From Cyanophora paradoxa (Eukaryota; Glaucocystophyceae; Cyanophorales; Cyanophoraceae), in contig QPMI01000358.1 of assembly GCA_004431415.1 (NCBI GenBank), positions 1-36,364 on the forward strand: a stretch of 36,364 bases of DNA. Reading direction: 5' to 3'. Made by a program: the position numbers and the translations under genes. Below are positions 21,501 to 31,971 of this stretch, piece by piece. Position 1 is the stretch's first letter; every line of letters starts with the position of its first letter. The notes below the pieces were generated by a model, which was not told the DNA's origin, searched no databases, and saw nothing but the letters and a program-made list of their open reading frames with translations.

Positions 21501-24500
21501 GCGCTCTCCCAATTCCAGCGAGTCGCAGCGGCGCAGCGCGTGTGCATTTTGATGAAGGTCGGACTGCAGCGCGAGCGTGAGTCAGACTCCGAAAGAACGT
21601 CGGTGCCAGCGCGTTGCGAGCCCCAACGCGCACGGCTCAGAAACGACGAAAACCACGATGGCGGACTCGGCAAAGGACATGGCAGGGTCGGTTCCGTTGT
21701 AGCCAAAAACGCGATTGGAAGAGAAATCGTCGAGCGTATGGGCGCCGAGGATGTTTGCTGTGGGTTCAAGAATCGTATTGTAAAGCGGAGTCTTTTCGGC
21801 AAGATTGGGAAGGTTCGCACCGGGAAAAGCTGCTATCATCACCGACCACGCAACGGTGCTCGAGGCGAGCGTGAAGGTTTGGGAGTCGACGCCGGTGAAG
21901 CGGAGCAGCTGGGAGGAGGGCGCCCGCTCGCTGCTCCTCGCCAGCCTCTTCTCCTTGACGAGCCGCGGCCTCGGGCCCTCCGCGGAGGCGAAGGCGAACG
22001 CCCGCGTCGTGTTCGGCTCGTGCACCTCGCGGACGACGAACAGCGCCCCGTCCTTGTACACCGCCGCCGCCACCTGCGAGCAACGTTGACATAAATATGG
22101 ATCGCATTGTTTCTTCTTTTGTGCGATATCCTCATCTTGCACGCACGGAAGGCCACGACGAGAGGGTCCCGGGGGCCCCGTACCCAATCGTGCCATCGAT
22201 GTCGCCCGCCATTCCGCTCTGATACGAGTTCCGCTTCCTGTGCACCGTGGCCATTTCATTTTGTAACCTCGCCTGTCGGCGACAAAAAAGGCACGTGCAT
22301 TCGCGCTCTCACCTGATTCGAACGATCTGATCCCCGGTGATGTAAAACGCGAACTTGCCCCCAGGAGGGTCGACCCATCGGCCCTCCAGATACTACGATC
22401 GTGGCGCGAAATCGCAGTGAGCGAGAAGGCCTTTGAGACGCGCCGGCCGCCGATCGCACCCCGTTCCCGGGCCCCCCGTTGAGGGGCCGCTCGTTCATCA
22501 CGATCCACGCGTCGGAGAGCGGAATGCTGTCCGTGCGGAGGACGCGGGGCGGGCCGTGGACGATCACGCCGGTGCGGTACGTTTCGATGACGGGGGCGCC
22601 CGGCTTGAAGGCGCGTGCGGGCACGGGCCGCGTCTCGAAGCTCGAAGCGTTCACGGACCTTTCCAGCTCATGGTCAGATCTAGAATCCGAAGGTGCGAAG
22701 CAACAGAAATCGGAGCAAATTAAATCGAAAGCGAACCACGTGAGCACGGCGGTCACGTATGTCACGTTGTGGCCCCGGCACACGACGCCGCCGACGAGGG
22801 ACGTTGGGCAGGCCGCACTGGAGGGCGAAGAAGGGAAGAAGGGGAGGCGGGCGATCGCGTGGTACAGGAGGGGGCCGCCCCGCTCCACCCGCCCATCTAC
22901 GTGCATGGCTTGAATCGACGCCGACGGGGGGTACAGATCGGCAAATGCCGCTGTCGCATCCGTCGGCCAGCTGCGCACGGGCGTTCAAGTGCCGCGGCAT
23001 CAGCTGCAGGCGGGCGTGCGGCGGCGGCGCGGGCTCTCTAGAAGAACAATTGAATGAACGGGGCCGCACATGAGCTTCCTGTATATAGAGTCGGCCACGT
23101 GCGCGTGGCCGGCGGGGGCAAGGGAGGCGAGGTCGAATGCGAGGAGGCCGACGCCGGTGGCAACAGAGCACGACTGCGGCGGTCGAGCTCAAAACGAAGC
23201 AGAGAGGCACGTATCAAGCATCTCGAATTCGTGGCGCGCCTTGATGAGCGGCAAAACCGCGACCGGCGAGGCTGTGTGGCGAGTAAGGATAATAAACCTA
23301 AATTCAATCTAATCTGGGATATATAGCATGCAGAAAGCGCACTCTGGGCAAACGACGCAAAGAAAGCCACCCCGCGCCCTCCGAAAGCGAACAACTGCGC
23401 GCGCATGCGGGCTCACGATCACGATCATGCAGATATAAATTGAATCGGACAGAGAAAAAACTCGAATAAAGCAGCTTGATTTGAAGAGCAGAAGTACAGA
23501 CAAATGATGATAGAACGCACGCGCTGGTCCTGGAGGAGAAGCGACTCGCTCGGCGCGCCGTAGGCCCTCTGCACATCAGCCGCTGTCTGTTCGCCCTCGA
23601 AGGTCCTTCCCACTGAATCCGGCTCCGCGTCGTAGAAGTCCAAGCAGTTCATCATGCTGAACAGGTTCTGCTGCCCGATCGCGTCGGCTGCGACGGAGGC
23701 GGCCTCTTCGAATTCCGACGACGCAGCGAAATTGAGCAGGTCGGTCTGCGCATGTGCGTGGACAAGCGAAGCCTAAGGGATTCACAAAAATACGGAGGAG
23801 GCGATCGCGCGCTGACATGTACTCGATAGAATCGCTCCTTGTATCTGTCGATCTCCAGGTTGCTGCCCTCGGGCTGCAGAGACGTTAAATCCGAAATATG
23901 TAAAGCGTAGCTATAGGTGGTCAGAGGTAGGGTCCGGCGGGCCGGCTCTACAAAAGGACAGCCCGCGGCTGGTGCCTTTCCCGCGGAAATGCGAGGGGGG
24001 TTCCGGGGTCGTGGGTTTGGGTGATGGCGGGGCCGGGGCCATATTTTCTAGCTAGCGGTTCGCGAGGGCCAGTAGCGGTTCGTACAGTATCTAGCTGCGC
24101 GTACAGGCACTGCAGTGCTCACCGAGGGCCGAAACACCTGCAGAGTTCCCAGCATTGACGCCCAGCGCCGCCTGCGTGGCAGGTTGAGCTCGAGGCTGTA
24201 CGTGCACATGGTTTCATGCACGCAAGGCACTGCTCTTACTCTTCCGTTGGCTGTGCAGAAAGCAGGCCGGACACCTAGTCGCAAGGCGAAAAGGAGAACC
24301 ACGGACGCCCGCGTAAGCGCCGGCGACATCCGCGCGAACGGCAAGGGACAGTCCGCTCGCACCGACTCGTAGAAGTAGCGCTCGTACAGGGCACGGTAGT
24401 GGCGGAAATCGTGCGTAAAATTGGAGGCAAATGCCATGAACGCGAACGGGTCCGCAGAAGGACACGTGTCGTGCGGCCACGGCCGAAGGGCGCCCAGAGG

Positions 24501-27500
24501 CCCGGGATCGCAGCCGCTGTAGACGTAGTTGACCAGGCGCTGGGCTCCGTAGGCGACGCAGCCGCTGCCCTCACAGCTCTCGGGCCGTCGAAGGACGGAG
24601 CTCGCAGGGCCGATCAGGTGAGCAAGCCCAAGGCTCGTGTAATTATCCGCCCACTTCCAGTCGCTCTGCATAGCGTGAGTTCGTGAGAGGCGAAGAACAC
24701 GTAACCGCTAACTGTTATATAATTACCGCGTAGGCCGATAAATCGCTTGGCGGGGAGCGATTGTCAGGATCCTACGATATCGATGGGATGCGTTAGACGT
24801 GAAATAAATATAAGGGTTGCATTCGCTCCGCGCACGACTGCGGGAAAGGGGGAAATTGCAGAGAAGGCGAAATCGACGGGGCGAGATGGGCCGAGAGAAG
24901 ACCCGCCAGGCTTCGCGATCGGAGGACGGACGGAACTCGAAGTGAGCGAGCGAAGGCCTTTGGCGCCAGCAAAGACGTTCCGCAGGGGCCGCGAGCGAGC
25001 GCACCTCGGACAAGGCTCGGGTGAGCAGGCAGACGGAGGCTTCCGCGTCGTAGTCGCAGTACACGTACTCCTTCGATGAAAATGATCGAGATTAACCAAA
25101 GATCAGTTTTTGCGAATAAATTAAAAGCTGAATCGAAAGAGATAAAGAAACACTGCAAAGCGCACCTCCCCTGCAAGGAGCAGGACTGCGAAGCGGATTG
25201 CCGCTGAACGGCGGCCCACGGGATGCGAGGGAAGCGGCGCCGCAAAGGCGATGCGAATGCGATCGCGGGACTTGAATTCGAGAGCCACCTGGAAAAAAGC
25301 ATTCCGAAGTCCAGAATCCCCCGACGGAAACAACGCTGCGTGCAGATTTCGATCATGAATATATTTTTCGAGCCCTTGTATCCTCAAGAAGCAGCGAGAC
25401 ACACCGGACTGCGAGGCGGCCGCCGGCCCCTCCGGAATTGTGACATTCTTCGCCGCCGAGGCCGGCGAGGCAGCGCCGAAGCTCGTCGTCGCGACGGCGA
25501 CGCACGACACTGCGTACGGGCCGCCATAGGACGGCGAGACCGACATGGGCAAGGTTGCGCTGCTCGCGTTTGCGTCGCTGACGGGTTTCGAGGTGCGGTA
25601 CTGAGAAGGGAGAGCTCCGTAAGCTGATTTGTGCGGAGATAACATGCGCAATGTCGAGGCGCATATGCGCACCGGACCGCCGAACCCGGAGCACAGCAGC
25701 TCGAGGGTAGAGATCGAATAACCGCGAGCAAAGCTCACGACCGCCTCGAGGCGGTTTGAGGCCGTAGCATCCGCAGAGAGTATGCTGGGCGGGCTGAGCG
25801 AGCTGGAGGCGGGGCTGCTGCACTCGAACGCTATGTCGCCGTCCACTGCGCCGTGCAGCTTGTAGCCAGAAATGTCTGTCGCCATCCTTGCAAATGTCTG
25901 CCCGAGCGAGAAGCGCGCTTCGGAGTTAGAGCCGCATCCGCGATCATGAGCGAGATACTGTGGATCGAAGGAAATTGAAAAACCCCCGCTGTGGTGCAGT
26001 CGTTCATCTGATACATAAGAAGCAACGTCCCCGAATGCAGAAAGCTGCCTAAAAAGGTATTTCCAGCTCTGATCTCGTCGTCCGGCGTGCCCCGCCAAAT
26101 CCTAAATTCAGATAGCACAGCGCCCATCAAATGCGGTTGTCCCTGCGTACTTCCCGTCAGTTTAATGGCAAGCACCATTAATATTGCCACTTTCTCTCGA
26201 TATCTTCAATTTGACTGTAGCTAGTGCAGCTGCGCACAGCCGCCCATCATAATCACGCACACGCACCAGCTCGTTTGGGCGCCCAATGTAGTTCGACCTG
26301 CGCACCACGTCCGGGATTGCCGGCACTGGCGTCGAGTCGACTTGACTTCCATTCAGGTAAGACGTAAAGTGGCTGAATCCACCGCTCTGAGCCTCCCAGC
26401 ACAGAATAACGTAATTCCACGCACCCCCCTGCCACGTTCAAATCGTGAATCGTGAATGAATCGTGAAAGAAAGCGGAGTGACGACTAAAAGTCTCCGCAC
26501 CTTAATGGATTTTGAATATTTATTGAAAGCAAAGAAATTCGTGACCTCCAGAGTGCCCTGGAATATCTGCACCCTGAGCGCATAGTTTCCCGCACCGATC
26601 GCCAACTGGGCGCCATGGCCAGAATGGAAAGCTCCGAATCAGACGGGCCTTCGAGATCCGACCGAGATCTAGAGTTGGGTGACACATAAAGAATGGGTGA
26701 ACGTACATCACACTGGCCCAATATCGGATCATATGGGCACAAGGAGATTACCTGTGTGCGAGGCGTTACCTCATGATCAATCGGCGAAACTGACCGTGAA
26801 ATTCTGATAAGAATATATATTTTGCCGCACGAAGCTATCGATGTTGAATTTTGTGAGTGTCGGAGGATTTCCAAAATCCAGGAGCCTCGCTCCGTCTGAT
26901 TGAGTCGCAAAAGGTCTTATCCTGCAAAGCGCGGATGTGTATTATAAGTATATAAATGGCCATCTGAAGCTAAAAAAAAGGAAGGCGTGAAGCACCAGAA
27001 CTCAACCACCAGGCTCGATGAGCTGCCCACAGTCAGGGCGGGCACCGAGATGGACGGAGGACCCTCATAGTTGAAAATTGCGCCTGATACAATTTTTCAC
27101 GTGTAACCGGCCGAGGATATATATGATTATAGTGCAAATTTAAAAAGAACATCAATGCCGACCGTAAGTTGGCGGCACGGGTGGTGGGCACCAGAGTTCA
27201 AGGTTCGGTGCAATGTCTGTGTGCCTTCCATTGCTGCGCATTGAACACGTACATGTACACGCTTCAGTTCGCGAATGGTCATGCATATGATGACATTGGG
27301 CGGATCACGTTCATGCACACGTTCCACTGCGCACCCGGACCGGTCTTTTAGACGGGTGCGCGTCGGCGTGTGGACGCAGTCCACCAGATCCATTGGCAGT
27401 TCGACCACGCGCGAGCCGGATGGGAGAAACTCCGACAAGCCAACATACGAATAAGAGATTTCGTCGCGGCTGAGCGCCCTGGACCACACACGGAAACCTG

Positions 27501-28776
27501 CTTGGTTTCAGTGCACGTGCCTCGGGCTCTGTGGAAAGAGGGCCGCGCGTTCACACCCGAGAATGTAGTCTGGGAAAGGGAGTTCTGGCCTCCGAGGGCG
27601 ACACCGAAATCATCGTCGGGATTCCCTCCCAGCCACGCCGTACTGAGCTTCGCTGAGAAGGACTCGGAAGCTCGCCACCCGGCAAGCTCGGTGGCGATGA
27701 AGGGCCCAGAGCGTATGTTGTTCAGAACTACCGTGATCTCCCCACCCGCAGCCCAAGCGATAGCCAAATGCTGCGAAGCGCGATCACGTGCACGATCGAA
27801 TGACAATATTAATGGGGGAAGTTGACAATTAAAAAGCATCGAAATAATTATTTAATAAAAACTAGATTACATTCCACTGGTCAAGGAGAACTCCGGCACG
27901 CCCAAGGAAGAGGACTTGCAACGCAGAGTTGTCCCCGCACATGCTGCATATCCATATCCAAGGCACATAGCCAGGAACAGGGTCTGTAGTGTCCAGAAAG
28001 TACCACCTTAAAACCCGCCCGGGCGTATCTTTCTTGCAGAGATCGTTATCCGGTGAACATAACAAGATGCGCTGCATCCGATGATCACCGACCGCGGTTT
28101 CAGGAAATGGTCCTTTTCAAGTTTGAAGGCAAGAAAAATCTCGACTCACAAAGTCATATCCACTTTCCGACTTTAGCTTGACAATGTGTCGTCCGATACT
28201 CTGGTCGAAGGACGGATGCACCCTGCGAAAGCATCGATATCGGCGCTTGAGCAAGAGCTCAAGCTTTAGGAAATTCGCAAGACTCTGAGATCTCTCTGGT
28301 AGTATAAATTTTCATCGTATAATTAATAATATCTCATCGATCAAGAGCATATGCATGTTTGCGCGCGCGAAAACGACGTGCCATAATTCTACAGTGAAGG
28401 GCGTCGAGAGTTCGGTGAGAGGAATATTCTGTGCGTCGTCCGGCCCATCGTGAAATCGCAGTCCTGCGAACAATATAAACGAATGATTGCGCGCATTACG
28501 TAACATGTACGGTATAGATACATATATGCTTGATTGCTCGAACTCACCGGTGCCGGGAAGGGGCGCAGCGTCCGCGAAGTAGGGGCCGCACACACGCCCC
28601 GTTTGCGCTGGCCACGGCGGCCATCCGAAGCCCGCGCAGGCGATCGCGACGAGGTATACGCAGCTGAGACTTCGGAGCCGGAATCGCCAACAGACCGCCG
28701 CGCTAGCGCTTGTCCGCCCCCGATCGCGAGCCACGCCTGTGGTACATCTGCCCTCCGTGGATGCAGCTGCACGCAT
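12576..28776 (-). CDS. Giant surface protein: LamG-like domains, long ectodomain, GCC2/GCC3-type Cys-rich array, membrane segment
   Basis: Dozens of exons run on the minus strand over 16 kb without a convincing break, so I treat them as one gene; a split into two genes remains possible. The proposed start at 28776 gives MRAAASTEGRC and a hydrophobic stretch LSCVYLVAIACAGFGW that could be a signal peptide or anchor. Order: LamG/concanavalin-like domains (28.5-25.9 kb), a long unassigned ectodomain (25.9-21.5 kb), Cys-rich modules (21.4-15.7 kb), a membrane helix near 14.8 kb, more exons including SGQTCSVTWRCGNCRI (about 13.7 kb), and a tail with three 10-residue repeats ending DVIDI. Such architecture suggests an adhesion or sensory surface protein. 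Exons and introns here are less GC-rich than in the flanking genes. Many exon borders were not resolved. Confidence 0.6.
12651..12740 (-). repeat. Three 30-bp coding repeats in the tail of the giant protein
   Basis: Three tandem 30-bp units encode TVNIFLRPA, TVNVFIPRPA and SVNVFLPRPA. The two units nearest the C-terminus are nearly identical at the DNA level, indicating recent tandem duplication within the reading frame. Confidence 0.85.
14785..14890 (-). other. Transmembrane segment of the giant protein
   Basis: An exon after the Cys-rich array reads EEVAKQRLYRT, then FAILAGGVGVATLLAGLLLM, then CYIHV: a hydrophobic helix of about 20-22 residues preceded by a basic/amphipathic stretch. A second hydrophobic exon (SVAGSVATLIGAGAILLAG, about 14.4-14.46 kb) follows and may be another helix. 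Confidence 0.7.
15680..21400 (-). other. Cys-rich GCC2/GCC3 (ephrin-receptor-like) module array
   Basis: More than 20 modules of the form C-x2-C-xx-G-x(5-15)-C-x2-C can be read, for example CPPGKFSEAGSKNCTTC (21.3 kb), CPLGYYAVNGTDECTLC (20.3 kb), CAQCPAGTYEESPGLCTSC (20.1 kb), CAACPPGRQLPPGSERCARC (15.8 kb). They are spread over separate short exons. These small disulfide-linked modules form rod-like extracellular stalks in many algal and protist surface proteins. Confidence 0.85.
21430..25880 (-). other. Unassigned ectodomain of the giant protein
   Basis: Exons encode soluble, family-less sequence, for example QSDWKWADNYTSLGLAHLIG to YERYFYES (24.6-24.35 kb), a Glu/Ala-rich segment EFEEAASVAADAIGQQNLFS (23.7 kb), VDPPGGKFAFYITGDQIVRI (22.4 kb) and a long exon AAAVYKDGALFVVREVHEPN to FAESAIVVFVVSE (22.1-21.6 kb). 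The alternation of short hydrophobic strands suggests beta-rich folding. I do not recognise a domain. Confidence 0.5.
25880..28776 (-). other. LamG/concanavalin A-like domains of the giant protein
   Basis: At least two LamG-type units are visible. The first includes FTVELWHVVFA, then GVLLDQWN joined by splicing to HLAIAWAAGGEITVVLNN, and FRVWSRALSRDEI. The second includes LVVEFWCF, GAWNYVILCW, FTSYLNGSQVDSTP, SNYIGRPN and LSEFRIWRGTPDDEI. The W-N-H-x-A strand, the YLNG turn, NYIGR and the terminal RxWxRxLxxDEI are hallmarks of the LamG/laminin-G_3 group, which bind carbohydrates or proteins outside the cell. Confidence 0.75.
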
Positions 28777-29937
28777 CTGCAGCGCTGCTGCGCATGCTGC
28801 AGCTTTTTCGAAGCTTAAGGAACCAGGGCGTCCACTGGTCGTAGAAATGCGCGTACAACTGTAGCTGTCACACGGCCGCGGAGCGCGCCTACGACCGGCA
28901 CCTGCGAGCCAAGTGCACGTGGGAGTACACGGGGAGCGCTCGGCTAAGCTGCAGCTGTCGTCCGCTGACGCCCGAACTCTGTGCATATCGTTGTCGCCTA
29001 TTAAAACGTTGCTGTCATGCGTACGTATACAGTCCTATGCACTAAAGCCAGCAAGCTTCGAGCTTCGCAAACTGAAAGCTTGCTGTCTGTCCCCGATTGC
29101 ACTGTCATGATCACAGTGTAAGCTGCACACGCATGCAACGTAACTTGCTTGTGCACGTTCGATAGCCTGCATCTACAGCGCTAGCTGCTGATAGGCCTGT
29201 AGCTAGCTATAGCTATATATCTAGTACAGGGCGGCCGCGGCGGTTAGCTCGTCGTAGAGTCGTACTACGGTAGGCATATGCATGCTACGGTCCGACGGCC
29301 GTGCGGTCACGGTAGACGAAGACTCGTCGCTCATGATCATGGGATCAGCCGCTGAGCCGCTCGCTATCATGATCATATGCTGCGTGCACGTGATATATAT
29401 ATCCGATCCGCGGGCCGCCGCCTGGCCGGGGCGCGGCCAGCCGGGCCGATATATGCAGCGACGATGTGCTGCCGCAGTGCCACGGTGCAGCCGCAGTGCT
29501 AGCGCTAGTCACGTTCACGCGTCCTACGTATACTGTACGTATATACGGCGCAATGGGCGCGTGCGCCGTGCGCCGCGCCGGCGCCGCAAATGCAGCGGGC
29601 GGCTGGCAGCCGGCTGCTGCTCCCCAGAGGGTGCCAGCCGCTGAGCTGCAGCTGCGCATGCAGTCTGGCCGTGCAGACGGTACCCCGGCCAGGAACCGCT
29701 ACGGTGGTAGCCCCCCAATATATTAGTGCGCCGCACAATAAGTTTTAATTAGCTTGCGATATATTTATAACCTTCCATATATAATAAAGTCAAATTGTAA
29801 TCAATTTAAACGTCCATGCGCGTACGTACGCGTGATTTTAATTAATCGATCATTTATAATAAATCAACCACCTCTGAAGAGACACAATCGGTACGTACAG
29901 CGTACCTTGTTGTTTTTCAAACCAAAGAAGAGAGGTA
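28777..29937. other. Intergenic region rich in short palindromes
   Basis: About 1.1 kb between the start of the giant gene and the duplicated CBM20 promoter. It is dense in 6-8-bp palindromes and near-palindromes (TAGCTAGCTATAGCTATATA at 29200-29219, GATCATGATCAT-like segments near 29335-29375, CGTACGTACG near 29820) and becomes AT-rich after 29735. I see no exon with family similarity. Confidence 0.6.
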
Positions 29938-30067
29938 CTCGAAGTGCAACCGGGGAAGGGGCGCAGAAGGGGTACGCGCGACTTGAGCCCTGCAGCGCTC
30001 AGTCCCAGTGAGCGCGGCGCTGTGCACGTGGCGAGTCCAGCTGGGTCCCGAGAGCGATGCCCGGGAC

Positions 30068-30074
30068 TATAAAG
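30068..30074 (+). promoter_or_regulatory. TATA box of CBM20 copy B
   Basis: TATAAAG 80 nt before the ATG at 30154, in the same context as in copy A. The upstream block from about 29945 is also conserved, so copy B was duplicated with its promoter. Confidence 0.6.
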
Positions 30075-30153
30075 GAGCGAGAACGGCCAGGGGCCAGGCA
30101 TTCTAGCCTCAGCCGAGCAAGCAAGAACCGATCACTTGCAACGAGCGAGCAAG

Positions 30154-30809
30154 ATGATGCGCTGCCTTGCCCCCGAGGAGACGGAGAGCAGCCGGACGGT
30201 GCAAATGCATGGCAGCGAGGCTGGTATCGACAGTGAGATGTGCGTGCCGCTTGCGGCGGCCCTCGTGCACCAAGCGCTGACCGCGGGGGTGCGCAGGGAG
30301 CTGGCGCTGCGGGGGATGCAGGTGGTGGTGCCGGCGGGCCCGGCGATGCTGACGTTCAGCGTGCGGGAGCCGCTGCTGAACGCGGGCCAGCGGCTGCTCG
30401 TCGTGGGCGACTGCGTCGGTGCGTGAGCGCTCGGGGCGGGCGGCGGGGCGGCGGCTGAGGCGGCGCAGGCTCGTTCGACCCGGAGAGGGGCGTGGAGCTG
30501 GTGGCGGCGGGGACGGAGGACGGGGAGGCGGTGTGGCGGACGGAGCGGGCGGCGGTGGTGCTGGCGCCGGCGGCGGTGCGCTACGCGTACGTCGTCGTCG
30601 ACGCGGCGCACGCCCTCTTCGAGCCCGTCCAGCAGCGGTCCGCCCCGCCAGCCCCGCCCCGCGTCGCCCCGCCGCCCCGGGGCCGGCCGCCGACGGGGCG
30701 CGCGCAGGACGGTGGAGGTGGCCGGCGCCGGCTGCTGCGTGGCGGTGGCGGACCGCTGGCGCCGCGCGGGGCACCTCGCGGTGGCCGTCGGCCCCGCGCC
30801 CCGGCCCGA

Positions 30810-30840
<31 letters not shown>

Positions 30841-31269
30841 CCGGCGGAGGAGGCGGCGGAGGCGCAGCGGGCGGCGTACGCGTCGTGCTCGTCGGAGGGG
30901 GAGGGGGAGGGGGAGGCGGGCCTGCGGCGGAGTGCCTGTACGTGCGGCGGTTCGGCCTCGCGGACGGGAGCTCCCACTACCACCGCGCCCGCCGCTGCGC
31001 CGTCCTCGCCGCCGCCGCGACCCCGCCTTCGTGCGCCCACCCGCCCCCCGCCCGCCCCGCCGCCGCCGCTGACCACCCGGCGGCCGCGAAGGTCGCCGAG
31101 CACCGGCTCCTCCCGTGCCCAAGTGCTGCCCCGAGGCCCGCCCCGCCGCCCCGGCCCCGACCTGCGCCGCCGCCGCCCAGCGCGCCCGGAGCCCCGCGCC
31201 CCTCGCCCCGTTGGCCGCCGCGTAGCCCGCGCCCCTCGCCCCGTTGGCGCCCCGTTGGCCGCCGCGTAG
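30154..31269 (+). CDS. CBM20 protein, copy B, with frameshifted C-terminus
   Basis: Exons 30154-30418, 30469-30637 and 30708-30873 match copy A in length and phase and encode the same CBM20 domain with few substitutions, including the two Phe replacements. Exon 4 (30933-31030) is 98 nt instead of 99 because one C is missing after the YHRARRC motif; exon 5 (from 31092) lacks another C inside the CxxC codons. Read on, the frame loses the PCPKCCPE block and ends at 31269 after a basic Pro/Arg-rich tail. The acceptor of the last intron is AAG instead of CAG. The CBM20 part could still be made; the C-terminal motif is lost, unless the missing bases are sequencing errors in C runs. Confidence 0.65.
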
Positions 31270-31446
31270 CCACCGGCCGCGCCGATAAATGGCAGAGTGT
31301 ACTCTACACCGCGCGGAGGCGCAGGGCCCGCTGCCGCCCCCGCCCCGCCCCGCCCCAGACCGACCTGTACAGTTCCCCCGCAGTGCGTATACTCTTAAAG
31401 GCAAGTAGATAGATGTTTCACTTTCGATGTCTTCGACTCGATTCAC

Positions 31447-31452
31447 AATAAA
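31447..31452 (+). terminator. Poly(A) signal AATAAA of CBM20 copy B
   Basis: AATAAA about 180 nt after the predicted end of copy B, at the place corresponding to the signal in copy A. Confidence 0.4.
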
Positions 31453-31491
31453 TGCGCCTGTGCCCTCTCGCGTGCCGCCGGCAGCCCTTGG

Positions 31492-31680
31492 CTACAAGCT
31501 CCTCGCGTCGGCGAGGGGGAGCTCATACTGCCGGATCGGATGCGGATGATGGGCCCGAGCCCTGCGCGGCCGGTCGCGCCCGGGCGGAGGGCGCCGCGGC
31601 GGGGGCGGGGCGGGGCGGGGCGGGGCGGGCGGACCGACGCCCCACTCCTGGGTGAGGCCGAAGCCTTCGGAGCCCCACTA
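31492..31680 (-). pseudogene. Acetyltransferase gene fragment carried by the duplication
   Basis: The minus strand reads GFGLTQEWGVG, then an intron-like GC-rich stretch, then a tail with the stop codon at 31494-31492, matching the last two exons of the acetyltransferase gene (4233-4401). Everything upstream of the WGF block, including the acetyl-CoA site, is absent, so this is a 3' fragment without function as an enzyme. Confidence 0.8.
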
Positions 31681-31971
31681 ACAAGACCCCGGCCCCGGCC
31701 CCGCAACATTCCATTAAATTCCTTTCAAAAAGTTTTCGCACGTGTACTTCTAAAGCCCGCGGCCACCAGCCGTCACTTGATTTGAAATTTCAAAAGTTTG
31801 AATAAGCCTAGTAAGCTGCATAATGAACTACAAGTACATGCCGTCTGTAAGATGAACTTCGAATACGGACTGCATCTGTAAGCCGTACAGCTCATGAGCT
31901 GTCCATATAGCGGTACAAAGCAGGCGGGGCCGGGCGGGTGCAGGCGAGGCAACGGAAGGGGGCGGGGCGGG

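Larger units (their letters stand above)
29938..31680 (-). repeat. Segmental duplication, copy B (inverted partner of 4233-5926)
   Basis: Inverted relative to copy A and about 24 kb away. It carries the CBM20 promoter with TATA box, the whole CBM20 gene, its poly(A) signal, and the last coding parts of the acetyltransferase gene. Similarity stops abruptly in the acetyltransferase exon at about 31678 and in the promoter at about 29938. A small local tandem duplication is added at 31194-31275. Confidence 0.9.

Noticed and set aside
23890-24060. G-rich stretch with two TAGCGGTTCG words, considered as an inserted mobile element
   Set aside because: No terminal repeats, target duplication or coding capacity; it is most simply intron sequence of the giant gene.
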